Counted from the first letter of the stretch, positions 35,246-47,801 are shown. The stretch is DNA of 64,000 nt from Sistotremastrum niveocremeum HHB9708 (GCA_001630475.1 KV419406.1:1-64000), one strand, 5' to 3'. Notes: generated by a model not told the origin, from the letters alone. A program made the numbers and translations.

Positions 35246-36870
35246 GCTCAGCTTATCAGGGTGATTGGCGAACCTTTCTCCTGAGTCGAATATGATGGTC
35301 ATTTCTGAAGAGACGATGAGTTCAGTTACGACTGTGAAAGCGAAGAAACTCCTTATCACGCACAGCTTTCGCGATCTCGGGAAGAACGTCAAGACTTCCT
35401 ACTGCCCCGTCTACTTGTCGCCCGGCATGGTTTGTGACCTACTCAGGATTAACATTCGACCTTAATCAAAGAACAAAGATGAACATACCACTATACCGTC
35501 GCAACCAACTTCATGTTCTTTGATCGCATCCTCAACGCTTTGGATACCTTTGAGCACGAATGGTCTTCCGCCTGAAACTTCTTTCCACTAAGAATCCCGA
35601 AGTCAGCTTCCCGCAACCTTCGTATCAATTGAAGGATGATGTCACCTTTTGAATGAGCCATTTAACTTTATCCCAGGTATGCGCTTTCCCATGCCATACA
35701 TGTGAGTCGATCCATTTGCCTTTTTCTTTCTTCAGATCTTCGCCGTATTTCTTCATGAAGACTGGGTCGCTTTCGCCAATCTCGTTCGAGGCTACAACAT
35801 GGCTCGTAAATATTGTCATCAGTGAGAGAAGATGTTGCTTACGGCTCCCTTGTAATAAAACCTGATGTGCCAGTTGAGCAGTCGTCAAAGAAGCGCATAC
35901 ATGACTTACGTATAATTAGCAATGCTGATGTCTGTAGGTCTCCAACCGAGCTGCCACGTATCGGTCGTGAGCATCAAGACATCGAAGACCACTTCTCCAC
36001 GCGCGATGAAGAAGGCTCAACGTCTTTGAAAATATCAATCTATGTATGCACATATAGAGGGGACGCTAGACTTACAATTGCATCATCATGGCCCATATAG
36101 AGTTGATAGAATCGAGGGCTCTGCGCCTCGCCACCGTTCGGTCCATCATAAGACCAGACTTCGTTAGACTTGTTACGAGAAGCCGCCCCTTCATCATTTC
36201 CTCTTGCAACTGCTTCGATCGGCTGAGAGCGAGCGGTGGAGAGGCAATACTGTTCCGTAGCTTCAGTGTGGGTTGACCGATAGGACCAGTAGGACTAGTA
36301 GGCTACTCACAGGCAAACCAAGCTCTCCTGCGATTTTCGCAGGGACGAGCTCTCCGAGGGGAGTGTAAAGCTTGTTGATGGCAATGGGAGCGAACATGAT
36401 GGGAGCGGGGATTTTGTGACCAAAGATGTTCGCTGTCTTGACCGTTAGTGCTTATGTTCCCAGTTGAACGGTATGGAAAGACGTACTCGTCAAGTCATGG
36501 GTATTGGTGTCAATAAGCATTCAAGGCACGATCTTCCACCGATAAAACGCCTCCCTACAAGCCAACGTCAGTCGCAACGCATAGCTATATATGTGGACTG
36601 AAAGACCTGTTGGCTCGGTCGGTCCATCCCATGCCAGCGTTCGAACTGGCGCACAGATATCCTCGGTCAGACAACTTCTTCTTTGCGCTATCCTCGAGTT
36701 CCTCAGGATGAATAGAGAAGGTAGGCACTGACTGGGATGAGCGAAAGCATGGCAAGATAATCGGAAGCCTCACGTTGACCAGTAGCGCCTCCATAACGGA
36801 AGACTTGTCTTTGATAGAGCGAATAGTGAGGGGAGGGCCCTTTGGGTTTGTTGGTAGGATCCATGAGCAG
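35246..36870 (-). pseudogene. FMN-dependent 2-hydroxyacid dehydrogenase copy, 3'-truncated
   Basis: Minus strand. Recognisable exons: GPSPHYSLYQRQVF (about 36840), FSIHPEELEDSAKKKLSDRG (about 36700), WKIVP-stop-MLIDTN (about 36530), NIFGHKIPAPIMFAPIAI (about 36420), YCLSTARSQPIEAVARGN (about 36240), SPRFYQLYMGHDDAI, NEIGESDPVFMKKYGEDL (about 35790), WHGKAHTWDKVKWLI, then TNHAGRQVDGAVGSLDVLPEIAKAV (about 35420-35350). This is the lactate 2-monooxygenase/cytochrome-b2 family; the FMN-site NHAGRQVDG is present. An in-frame TGA replaces the Arg codon usual after IVP. The gene stops in the intron after IIFDSG, where SCC2 sequence takes over, so the last part (RTGADVFKALALGA onward, including the Arg/Gly phosphate-binding segment) is missing. 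Intact 3' counterpart: 63446-64000. Confidence 0.8.
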
Positions 36871-37118
36871 AGTATAGAGCATCGCGGAGGAGCGCACTTG
36901 TTTCTTATGCCGTTTCCTGGATGCGACGGCTGTATGAGGAGTTCCATCGCAATGACGTCGTGGACGTGGATGAGGAGCTTTGGCGGATGCGATCACTCTC
37001 TTCCGCGGTCTGCCGTCTTCCGCTCATCGCACCCGGCATTGCCGTAAGAGAGTATGCATAGGATCCGGCAGAAGAAATAGATGTCCTAAAGCAAGGCTGT
37101 GAAATGTAACATTCGGCG

Positions 37119-37808
37119 TTTATGCTCTCGGAAATGATACGAGGACGCCAAACACGACAGCTACGAGTACCACCAATGCACTCGAAAGGAATACGACTGT
37201 TGCGCGTGCGGGAGAGAATTGTCCCTTCGTCAATGCATTCTGCACGTCGAAGAATCTCCATATACCTACAAAATATTTAGCTCGACGGGTGGATAGCCGT
37301 GAAAAGAGCACTCCCCAATAGCCAAGACTATGAGACCGAGGAGAACAATAGATGATCCGAGTGGTCGAGCGAAGCGTTGGATGTTCAAGTGAACGGGACC
37401 CGAGGGATTATTGTGCATCGAAATCGTAAACAACTGAACCAATGCTGTGATATTCACTCAGCAGTCGATTAACCAAGGGACGAGCAAAAATAACTCACCA
37501 ACTCCAGCAGATGCTATAGCCAGACTGGTCCGAATATAAGCCAACCATGTTCGTTCGGAAGCAAGGTGATCTCGGGCCACCGAACCAGAATTCTCCAACG
37601 TCAAGGATATCCAAGAGAGATAACGAGGGAGTCTTATTGATTCCCATGGTTTGGCTTTTGACTCTCGGCGAGCTGGCGAACTCGAAGAGGCCTGTGCCTC
37701 GGGCATGATGAGCGGGAGCTGCGAGTCGGTCGACGGTCGTGAAACCACCAGAGCAGGCACAGCTTTCGACGCTACAGAAGCTGTAGCAGACTCGTTATTG
37801 ATGCTCAT
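37119..37808 (-). pseudogene. DUF202 membrane protein, duplicate copy with damaged splice donor
   Basis: Near-identical inverted copy of the gene at 62566-63254: ATG at 37808, disordered Ser/Ala-rich N-terminus, then SVARDHLASERTWLAYIRTSLAIASAGV, the DUF202 core with its first membrane helix, followed by two more helices (SSIVLLGLIVLAIG and VVFLSSALVVLVAVVFGVLV). The second intron's donor reads GG instead of GT (GCTATTG|GGGAGT; GCTATCG|GTGAGT in the other copy), so normal splicing is doubtful. Coding substitutions are few. DUF202 proteins resemble the membrane part of vacuolar transporter chaperones; function unknown. Called a likely pseudogene, but use of another donor is possible. Confidence 0.65.
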
Positions 37809-38074
37809 AGTTCAAGATGAAAGAACGAAACTAACCTGATACGTAATTGACGATGCTTTTCGTGTACTAGGAAAACGCAATCTCGCTGCCAAGAGGCGTC
37901 ATGAAAGAAACCCAAAACAGGCAAAGGCACCGGTTCCTTCGCCTCGGCGCGGGAGACTCAAACAGCTGATAGTGCTTTCCTTGGAGTCGAACTAAGAAAA
38001 TTTATTGGCGAATTATGTTGCACAGTGATGACTAGCTATTATTTGCAAACAGTGTTTGTTCGATAGACATACAA

Positions 38075-38740
38075 AATACACCTATGTACAGAAGCGATGG
38101 GAATACACTAGCGATGGGCCTGCCGTCGACACTACTTTGCCGCGGCGTGCTCGTCGGAGACGAAACGTTGATGGCACGAAGCTGAGGATTGACTCAGTCG
38201 GCAGAGAGCCTGCGAAGAGCTAGACAGATGGATCAACAACAGCAGCATGGGCACGCGGCGCGCACTCACCAGGAGAATGGGCCCGAGGGCAACAAGGGGA
38301 GAGAGGCCGGGAGCTTACCATGTCGTTGCTGGCAGTCTTGACTGTTCGACGAGATCCCTGAGGCCGCCGCCGACCCCACCACGAAGGACCCAGCGCTCCT
38401 ACAAACTGGACCCCCACGCCACACGCGCGATGTAACGTGGGAGCTGGTGATCACTCGATCTGGCGTCCAGTAGGTGCCACGACTTGCTCCAGCAAGCCGC
38501 GGCGGGCGCGCACAGGACAGCGGATGCCATCCTGTGTGGGGAGTGGGGACCGAGGCACCAGCAGGCTTCCAGGGCGGAGGCTTCACCACTGGGCATGGAG
38601 AGGGGAGAGGGGAGAGGACAAGAGGTGTCGGCTCTTTCCGACCAGGCTTCGCGCTCCCCGATCCCAGAGGCCAAGCACAACCAAACAGCCAAACAGGAGC
38701 ACACATCGACGCCAAACAGTCCCAAATACGGACCCACGCC
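38075..38740 (-). repeat. Repeat R, copy 2
   Basis: Inverted relative to copies 1, 3 and 4. Virtually identical to copy 3 (47230-47801) and very close to copy 4. As in copy 4, it lies about 260 bases upstream of the DUF202 start, with conserved intervening DNA. Confidence 0.85.
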
Positions 38741-39213
38741 GCCCGGTTGTGTGTAGCCTTCAACAACCTTCGAATTCCGAGGGCAGGCCAGACGAAAACA
38801 TCAAATTGATCGACCGCTCGAGAGAAGCGGCCAGCTTGTCTGTCAGGTTGGGTATTCCGAGTGTCTGCTTTTTGGCGAGCATGGCAGGTTCATTCGGCGA
38901 CCTTGACCGAGAGATTACCAGTGATAGATGAGGCGAGGTGCAGCCTGTCTTAGAGCAGCCAAAATCGACAGTAGCTTGATGTCACAAATAGTCGATTCGA
39001 AAACTCGGCCAGGAATACATTTTCCAGAGTATACCGGAGAGTTTTGCTGGTCACATGTAGGGTGCTATCCAAGTACGGTTGACAGTCATACTTCACAGCG
39101 GCGCATTCTTGACCAAGGGGGAGGTAATGTCGCGTTGCAGGGATGGGCAATACGCAAGAACTAGCTTCGCGCGTCCAGTCTTGCACGAACGCGGCCCATC
39201 GAGCTTTAAGAAC
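38176..39213 (+). repeat. Left arm of 1.04 kb inverted repeat around SCC2
   Basis: Reverse complement of 46762-47801. Encoded frames of 164 and 78 codons are identical in both arms, and I found about one mismatch near the outer edge. The arm consists of part of repeat R (outer) plus a 440-base segment (inner, 38770-39213) found nowhere else in the window. Confidence 0.9.
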
Positions 39214-39316
39214 TAATAGGCTTATCCCTCAACGCGCTACGCTTGTTTGGAACCCATTTCAAGCATTTACTGAAGATACGCATGAGCATGTAGCATAGAC
39301 CGGATGGGAAATGTAA

Positions 39317-42300
39317 CTACTCCTCTGGTAGGCCGTACAGGATCTTCAAATGCGCCTTGAGAATTAGGACGATACCAACGAGGATAGAGGCTTTGGCCAT
39401 AGCGATGTCGAGAGAGGAGGTCGAGGATTGTGCGGAGGAATGAATAGTGGCGGCAGCATTATTTTCTTGAATTATAGGAGATTCGGTGGGGTTTGGACCA
39501 GCGGGTACAGTGGATGGCTAAGTTTTGGAGATGACTCATTAGAATGACCACGGTTTGAGCAACACTCACTTGACTCGACGAGAAAAGGTTTGCGACTGGA
39601 ACTTATGTATCATATATTTGGGTACCTGCTACGGAGAGCACCGAAGTAAGATGGCGGATCACGGTCAGGACTACTTCCAGTGTTTTGTAGTCTAACGCAG
39701 CGACGTTTTCCGCCATATATCGAGCAAAATCAATGTCGTCCTGATGATCGCATGATTCAGCTCGGGCATATAAGTCAGAATACTATGGAGCAGACCTGAG
39801 AAGCCTCGACAAGTGGAAACACGATGTCGAACGATCGGACAATAGCCTTCAAGAAATCTTGGCGAGAAGATCGCTTTTCACGAACGAGAGAATACCATGG
39901 GTGAAGCAGTGCGGTGACCTCAGGAGCGCAGCGATACCCTGTAAAAAGGCATAAGCGGCGACTTGGACCCCAGATTGAAGCTAACCTTGCACTATATTCT
40001 TGCACATCTTCCGTTGATACTGGTAGGACGCGCGGCAAGACTCGGGGAAACGGGTATTAATTAGGGTTGCATGCTTGCCATGCAAGAGAGAGTGGAGTGA
40101 TATGGCTCTATTTGACAGCACTGAATTGTCGCTACTCTCAAGTGCGATGATCACAGGCATGCACTAGACGGAGTGGGATGAATGACAGTCGAGCAAGCGA
40201 GAGAAACGAGCGACAAACCTGAAGAGGATGTGCAAGTCCTTGTTTCACGATGAATCCCATAATCTCAAAAGCTGGAGCTTGGATCGACGGGTGAACCGAT
40301 AACGCAGATTCCAATATCTGCGAGATGTAGCGCTGCATGATTGCAGAGCTCACCCTGGATATCCGTCAATGAGAGCGATGAAGTTGAGACAGTGAATTGA
40401 CACACCCTGAATCGGCGAAGTCATTCGAGCTACCGATGCGCTCTCCCATGTTGACTTCCCCAGATGCAGCTTTCTTCTTCGCTCCTGAAGCTACGGATAA
40501 CGTGAGATCGACCGTCCGATGCAACCTCAGGCTGCAATACCTTTTTCATGAGCTACATGTTTTGCAGATTCTGCAACGAGGAATGCTTGGATGATCTTGA
40601 GCAGTTGACTTTGCGATTCGACGTCGGAGGAGTGAAAGACGCCATCCATGATGACCGACGACTCGTCCAGAGTCATCAAGTTGGGGTACCCCTTGAACAG
40701 GAATCCTGGCAGCGACTTTAGTTCCACAGCTTGCTGAGCAGACGTCACATACCAAGGCATTGCAGCAATCCCTTTCTCATCGTCGACTCACGAAGCTTCT
40801 TGTACAGCATGACCAGGATATTGTACACGTGCTGAGCAATCGATGTCTGCGGGCGTCTTCAGTGACAGTCCTGATGGCTTCATGAGATATCATACCGAAG
40901 TTATTTGATTCAACTCCGAGGCGTACGCTAGTGAGTAATCTGGATGAGGGAAGCACGGGTGTGACCAGCGAAGCAGCTCACTTTGGTTTCCCTCTCGAAG
41001 CTTGTCGAAATCACAATGCTCGCAGAGCAACGACGTAATGGAGATGACCATGTACAAGACTCGAGACGTCGCAGGCACCTTCATTTCCTCAGCAGTCAAC
41101 TTCACGATTCCCCTCAGACGACCTATAGTCTATCAGACATCAATGATATCACCAGCAAAACTCAATCACCTAAACATGACTTGAGCAACCCCACGAGGCT
41201 TTTGTAGTCGTGCGACAGATATTGAATGGTGGCGCAATAGCATGCCACTGCTTCTCGGAGGCCCTGCGTTTAAGCAGCGGAATGATCAAGAAGGTATCGC
41301 TGCTGAACGTACTCCAAATCCTCCCGCTGCCGACGGTTTGAGAACCATAGGTTGCAAAGCTTGTTGGAGATCGGCAGCAAATTTAGTCGCCGTCCGAGGC
41401 ACCCTTGGGATGTAGACACGGAATATCTTCAGCAAGTAGTCCGCCAGAATGATCTCCTCGCTCTACACATCGTTAGCGGGAACTCCGTGCGCCATTAGAT
41501 GCTACATACGGTGGAGGCATTCTTCAAATAAGGAATGAGCGTGGTGGCTTTGCTTCCAGAGATGATTGCCGGATATGCAGAGGAGAATACATATATGGTC
41601 TTGATGCTTGCCACAATGTTCTTCGAAGCCGTTAGTATAATTTCAATGATTTGCCTAGGGTCACTGCACCTGTCCCGCAGATTCATTGGCATCGACCAGA
41701 CTATCGGTGAGGAAGTCACAAATTTCGGTGTACTGCTTCTGAATCACAACAGGCTCCTTGCCGTCTTTCTCGGTAATGATCTTGTGTAGGAGATCTTCAA
41801 GAGTGGGCCGATCTTGAAACTCTCCAATCATCTTGACAATGACAGAAACCTTGGCAGCGAGACGACTCTTGGTATCAAAGCCATACTCAGCCGTGCGCGA
41901 ATTTCGAGCTTCGAGATTTTCAGCGGTGCTGGTAAACCACAGTTCCTCGATCGTCTTAATCGCCAAGTCCTGATTATTTGGTTCAGTAGCTGAGCGACAC
42001 AATATGCCTTAATCGAACCTTCACGTTATCATCTTCATCGTGTATGCGCATCGTAAGACGAGTAATCACATCTACGCGACGATCCACATCCTGTGTGATT
42101 TCATAGAAGGTTTTCAACAGTCGAACAACCCGCTTTCGGACGCTGAGACCAGTGTCCTAGAGAGCCGATGAGCAGGAGCACGAGAGCGGGAAGTGGACTT
42201 GACTAACGGCGATGCGATCAGCGATTCTAGCATAGTAGTCGTCTGCCAGCTCAGGGATCTGCTGCACATACTTCCCGATCAATTCAACGGCTGCGTCGCG

Positions 42301-45300
42301 TACTTGAGGCGAATTGTCGAGGAGATGTTGCTCGATTGCAGTCCGTACTTTCGACTAGTCTTAAGCTCAGCAAATGCCAGATGGTGCAGAGAGGAGAGCA
42401 GTGCGCTTACATTGCGGAATATTTGAGGATCACTTGTGACGATCTGACCAAGCGCCCGTAAGGCTTTGGTACGCATTGTAACAGCGCTGGCGTCCGATGC
42501 CACAATGACGACACTCAAAGCCGGGTCAGCAATACTTTTGATATTCTGCCAAACGCCAAGGTGTTCTGCGAGACGATCTATATGAGAGACCTCTCGAAGA
42601 GAATTCCTGAACGCGGTCTGAGTTGAGAGAGCAAGCAACACAATGGAACTATTCACGCCTCAAATACGTCGGCTGAGCTCTCTTTCCAAACACTCTGGAG
42701 CGCCATCTTCAAAGTTCGTACAAGTTCCGGGTTGTTTCTCGGACGCCTCCCCTCATCCTCGTCTTCGTCATGCGACTGATAAACCTTGAGAGCGGAAGCT
42801 AAGCGCTGACCCCACTGCACTGCCGTCAATTCTCGGGCGGTCTGCAGCATATGAGTCGTAAAAGTCCTCCTCGGCAGCGCAACCATCACAAACCTCGTAG
42901 ATCTGATCCTCGGAAGTTCTTTTCGTTAAGTAAAGAATGATTTCCTGGTGCTCGTGGGCGAACAGCTTGAGTGATTCAATGTTTCCTTCGGACAAAACCT
43001 ACGCCACTGTTATCAAACACTCGTCAACGTAGGAACACCGGCCATACCTCATCCCATGTCTTGGTAATGGGGGACAATGGGGGCGCGCTCGATTCCTGAC
43101 TTGCTTGTTTGGCTTTCACAAGTGACGAACGAAGCTTGGCAGTAATGACCCCCAGGTGATCAAGAGCCAGAGACTTCAAAGTGTTGGCATCTGCGGTAGC
43201 TTTATTATCATCGAGGCATGAAATCTGGACTTCCGTCAGAAATTTAAGAATACCGCCACGGTATGATGACTTGCCATGAAACGTGCAATCAGATTGAGAA
43301 CCAAACTCGCGGCAGGCCATTCTGGCCAGTGTAAGACAACCAGCAAGTCAGAGATGAGATTGTCCAAAATGATCCGGTATTCTGCGTCGTTTGATGACTT
43401 GGTAGCCTTCCCTTTTCCAGATCTGCGGTTCTCGCTTGAGCCGAGCAGTGGTGCTGTAGACCTTCGTCCGACCGTTTGGTTAAGAACGTAATCATGGTGC
43501 GCGCAGCTTTAGTAGTTGGTTCCAAACCGGTGGTATACAGCTGGAGTTCTTGGTAATCACGCTCGGTGGGGCCAGGCGGTTGCTCCTCTTGACTGTCTGG
43601 TTGATGATTCAAGACGAAACTCTGTTCGCGTTCGCTGGCTAGTCTCTGGAGTTGAACTCGGACATCGTGGGCGGATGTCTGCACTAGCTGTAATAGGAGG
43701 GCTGAGACCGTATGTATCGAGTACCCGTTTCCAAGTCTACGCGAAGTCAGCACCGCAGACTCTGAATAAACCTGAAATCATTATTCACTTGAACTGCCCG
43801 GCCATTTGTTTGACGTCCGGCAGGCGGATGAGAGAGGTCAGAATCTCTTCGATGATCCAGGAGCGCTGCTCTTCGTGGGACGCAAAGATCTAACAGTCTC
43901 GTGCTAAGCGTCACATTCTATGAGATTTGAGGGACGTACATTCCAAATAAGCACCAAAGCTTCTAGACGCAAGCCTTTCATAGAAGTTTTTCGGCTGGCT
44001 GCCTCGTCCGGAGTAGAAAATGCAACTTTGCCTGACTTGGATTTGGCGCTCTTCTTGCTAGCAGTGTTTTGTGATTCCATCACGAAGAAAGGGCCAATAG
44101 CGACGTATACCGTCTGAATCACAATAGAGTCTGACATCGAGACAGAAACATCTGCACCAAAAAGTTTGTTGATCCTAGTGATGACGCTGCAGGCGACGGT
44201 GAACAGCTCGTCGATCGTTCCTCGAATAGATTGAATTTCCGAGGCGGAAGATGTTAACACAGACGTTAGGATGGGGGCTGTTCCGTATGCAGGGAAGAGA
44301 ATGATTCCACAAAAGGGTAGATGACATGCGTCAGTGCAGTTTTCGTCGTCGACAGACAGGAAATTATGAGCTCTTCGGAATAAAGCTGAAGTATTGTCAG
44401 CAGAGTCAAACCTCGAAGGCATGGGACGCACCTGTTTTTGGAGATTGTCACTCGTCAAGAGCGCAATACAGCATTCCGAAGCCAGAAGCGCCTCCTTAAG
44501 GACCTCTAGATCGACGCTCATGCGATCGATCTCCTCCGCCGAGACTTCTTGTGCGGCAGGGACAACATCTTCTGAGGGAGCACCTTCAACCGGAGACGAA
44601 CGAGCATTGTTTCCTGGTTTCGAACCTTGCTTCCCTTGCGCATTGGCCGCAGCTTGACCGGATGGGTCCAAACCTTCTCCAGCCTTCACACTTCTCTCCA
44701 AAATCTTCATGACTCGGGATAGGATGCCGAACTCCAAATCACCGGTTCCACCGCTTCCCACAGGAAGAGGTGTGGGACCAGACCTCATCTTCTTCCTTGA
44801 TCGGGCAATCTTTGACACCAGTTTCTCGAGCTTTGCCATTGTCACGACGCTCAAACGGGCTTTGGTCCAGTCGTCAGTTAGTTTCGAAAAGAAGTCGCTT
44901 TCGTGAGATCCGGAAGAGGGGCCTATGGAGTCTTCGGCCTCGAATATGTCTTCTAATAATGTACTGAGTTTCTCTAAATGACCTAGATTCATGTTGAGCG
45001 GTCGAAGAACAAGCAAAGCGTCAGAGAACCTACTTCGATCATCACGGCGCCCAGTCGAGCTCTTCGAGCTGAAACCCAGCTGCGGTGTCTCTACGGATCC
45101 GTAGCCTCCCAAATTACTGTCTGGAGCGCGACCGGAGCGAGATGTGGTGGGCGTTTTGAACAACGATCGTAGACTAGGGAGTTCAACACAGAGCATTGTT
45201 GGACTCTGCTTTGCGGAATTCGATGTGCTCGAGGTAGCAGCGGTGCTCGCGTCTGTGGAGAGGTATTTGGCGTATGGGATGCAGGCCGCTTGATGGGAGT

Positions 45301-45784
45301 AGTTTGCAGGGTTCTGTCTCAGACCGCAACAAAGGCTCGGGACGGGAAGACGGTGGCCCCATGGGTGTATACGGGGTGTGGATGCTTTCTTGGGGGTTAC
45401 TCTGCACGCTTTTGATCGGCTCTGAGTATGATGAAGCCATCGGAGAAAAAGGCAGATTTTGTTTTTGGCGGGATATGGCCTGCAGTGGTGGGAGAGAGAA
45501 CACCAGGGACGGAGACGAAAGGGGCTTGGTACTCTGTCGCGGGGGGAAAGGGGGGGGAGGAAACGAATCACGAATGAGTGTTCTCCATGGTTTGTTCCGC
45601 GTCGACACTGAAGAGGCTTTATTCCTGCAGGTCGACGCCGTAAATGTGAGCGGCTTACCCTGCATCCTCTGCTGTAGATTGAGCGCCTTCGTGCGCTGAC
45701 TCTGCCACCAATTCACCTGTCTCGGGCCCTCTGGGACATGCGACGAAGTCAGAGCCTCATCGCGTCGTCGTACTTGGATCCTAG
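39317..45784 (-). CDS. SCC2: Cohesin-loading factor Scc2/Mis4/NIPBL
   Basis: Large minus-strand gene with many short introns. The C-terminal HEAT region is diagnostic: [13 protein letters not shown] and [12 protein letters not shown] (about 40330-40225) match the IMQLYLKQVLEA and NQGLIHPVQ segments of NIPBL. Others are [37 protein letters not shown] (about 43740) and [12 protein letters not shown] (about 41930). The N-terminal third is Ser/Pro-rich. Scc2 with Scc4 loads cohesin on chromatin. The 5' end is unresolved: an exon begins by about 45784 ([15 protein letters not shown]) and upstream exons may exist. The stop at 39317 follows LYGLPEE, where I would expect about 50 further residues, so the C-terminus may be clipped. 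Both gene ends lie close to inverted-repeat arms. Confidence 0.85.
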
Positions 45785-45789
45785 TGAGG

Positions 45790-46761
45790 GAGAGAAATCA
45801 TGCGAGAGGGCCGGAGTCTCGGTGATGCATGTCAAGTCTCCACGATGTCTGGAAACTAGGGCCGTGTGTCAAAACCTGGTTCACCGATCGCGTGATTGAC
45901 CAGACGCAGAGGAGCAAAGGTTTGAACGCCGATGCGATTCGTTCACGATGGAGCGAGGAGGATGCGATTGATCATGAGAGCCTTCAGACGGTCCCGGTGC
46001 TATGCCCTGAAATATCCATCGCTGTCCTGCCATGGATATCACAGTTCCGCGAAGGGCTCACGTTTGAGATTCCAGGTGGCGAGGTGGACGTGGAGTTTCG
46101 CAAGGTGGAGTCGCTCCTGCAACATAGCGAAGTTCAAAATCAACGCGGAGCACGTTTATGACTGAAATGGCCTGACCTTTCCAGCTAAGCCTAGATATGA
46201 GCGAGCTAACGACAGTAAGAGCGCTGTCCTGAGCTCCCAGGAGGTACTCTAGACATAGCGAGACTCGTGACGCGTCAAGTCTTGAAGCAGCTCCAACAGT
46301 TGGACGAAGTTCCTACAACAGCCGGACATCGGCCACATCTCGAGATTACCTTGTCTTCAGTGCACTGACCGGATTTCGGTAGCGTACATCCGTCGGCATC
46401 GCCAGGGGACACCTTCTCGGCATTCATCGGCACCGTTTCCGAGTTCGACTCACGCCTCATCCTTTCTCGAACATGACCAGATGTATTATCTCAACTCTTG
46501 CTTTCTTGTGAATCTTGTCTCTGGGAACCTTCAAATCGACTCAAACATGCATACGCTCAACACATTTGCGCCAGTACAGCAGCGTTGACTTCACTCTCCT
46601 CTAGGAGACGGCAAGATACAATGACGCAGCCGTAAATCAACGTTGTCAAGATCTCTCTTTTGAAGCATATGGCTGTCATCTGTGCCCGAATATGGCACCT
46701 GTTTTCACCATTTACTGCTCGGATACATGTAAAGGCAAAACAATTCTCGCCCTCGACTATA
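45790..46761. other. SCC2 upstream region; no separate gene recognised
   Basis: Probably contains the SCC2 promoter and first exon(s). A plus-strand frame of 110 codons at 45829-46161 has no recognisable features and overlaps the likely SCC2 5' end. Confidence 0.4.
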
Positions 46762-47801
46762 AGTTCTTAAAGCTCGATGGGCCGCGTTCGTGCAAGACTG
46801 GACGCGCGAAGCTAGTTCTTGCGTATTGCCCATCCCTGCAACGCGACATTACCTCCCCCTTGGTCAAGAATGCGCCGCTGTGAAGTATGACTGTCAACCG
46901 TACTTGGATAGCACCCTACATGTGACCAGCAAAACTCTCCGGTATACTCTGGAAAATGTATTCCTGGCCGAGTTTTCGAATCGACTATTTGTGACATCAA
47001 GCTACTGTCGATTTTGGCTGCTCTAAGACAGGCTGCACCTCGCCTCATCTATCACTGGTAATCTCTCGGTCAAGGTCGCCGAATGAACCTGCCATGCTCG
47101 CCAAAAAGCAGACACTCGGAATACCCAACCTGACAGACAAGCTGGCCGCTTCTCTCGAGCGGTCGATCAATTTGATGTTTTCGTCTGGCCTGCCCTCGGA
47201 ATTCGAAGGTTGTTGAAGGCTACACACAACCGGGCGGCGTGGGTCCGTATTTGGGACTGTTTGGCGTCGATGTGTGCTCCTGTTTGGCTGTTTGGTTGTG
47301 CTTGGCCTCTGGGATCGGGGAGCGCGAAGCCTGGTCGGAAAGAGCCGACACCTCTTGTCCTCTCCCCTCTCCCCTCTCCATGCCCAGTGGTGAAGCCTCC
47401 GCCCTGGAAGCCTGCTGGTGCCTCGGTCCCCACTCCCCACACAGGATGGCATCCGCTGTCCTGTGCGCGCCCGCCGCGGCTTGCTGGAGCAAGTCGTGGC
47501 ACCTACTGGACGCCAGATCGAGTGATCACCAGCTCCCACGTTACATCGCGCGTGTGGCGTGGGGGTCCAGTTTGTAGGAGCGCTGGGTCCTTCGTGGTGG
47601 GGTCGGCGGCGGCCTCAGGGATCTCGTCGAACAGTCAAGACTGCCAGCAACGACATGGTAAGCTCCCGGCCTCTCTCCCCTTGTTGCCCTCGGGCCCATT
47701 CTCCTGGTGAGTGCGCGCCGCGTGCCCATGCTGCTGTTGTTGATCCATCTGTCTAGCTCTTCGCAGGCTCTCTGCCGACTGAGTCCATCCTCAGCTTCGT
47801 G
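46762..47801 (-). repeat. Right arm of 1.04 kb inverted repeat around SCC2
   Basis: Mirror of 38176-39213. The outer end stops at AGCTTCGTG (47801), after which copy-specific DNA begins, so repeat R is cut short here. Confidence 0.9.
47230..47801 (+). repeat. Repeat R, copy 3 (3' truncated)
   Basis: Part of the right inverted-repeat arm. It lacks the last roughly 120 bases present in copies 1, 2 and 4. Confidence 0.85.

Larger units (their letters stand above)
37030..38740 (-). repeat. Segmental duplication, copy B (partner 61638-63345, inverted)
   Basis: Repeat R, the spacer, the whole DUF202 gene with introns and about 90 bases of 3' flank are shared with 61638-63345 at an estimated 95% or better. 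The similarity ends at CTTACGGCAATGCC; beyond it this copy continues into a dehydrogenase copy in the same orientation, while the partner continues into the dehydrogenase in the opposite orientation. Confidence 0.8.

Noticed and set aside
45829-46161. 110-codon plus-strand gene divergent from SCC2
   Set aside because: Overlaps the probable SCC2 5' end; no domain or splice support.
38176-47801. The SCC2 region as a composite DNA transposon with terminal inverted repeats
   Set aside because: No transposase inside, arms contain repeat R that also exists alone, and no target-site duplication is visible; duplication-inversion fits better.
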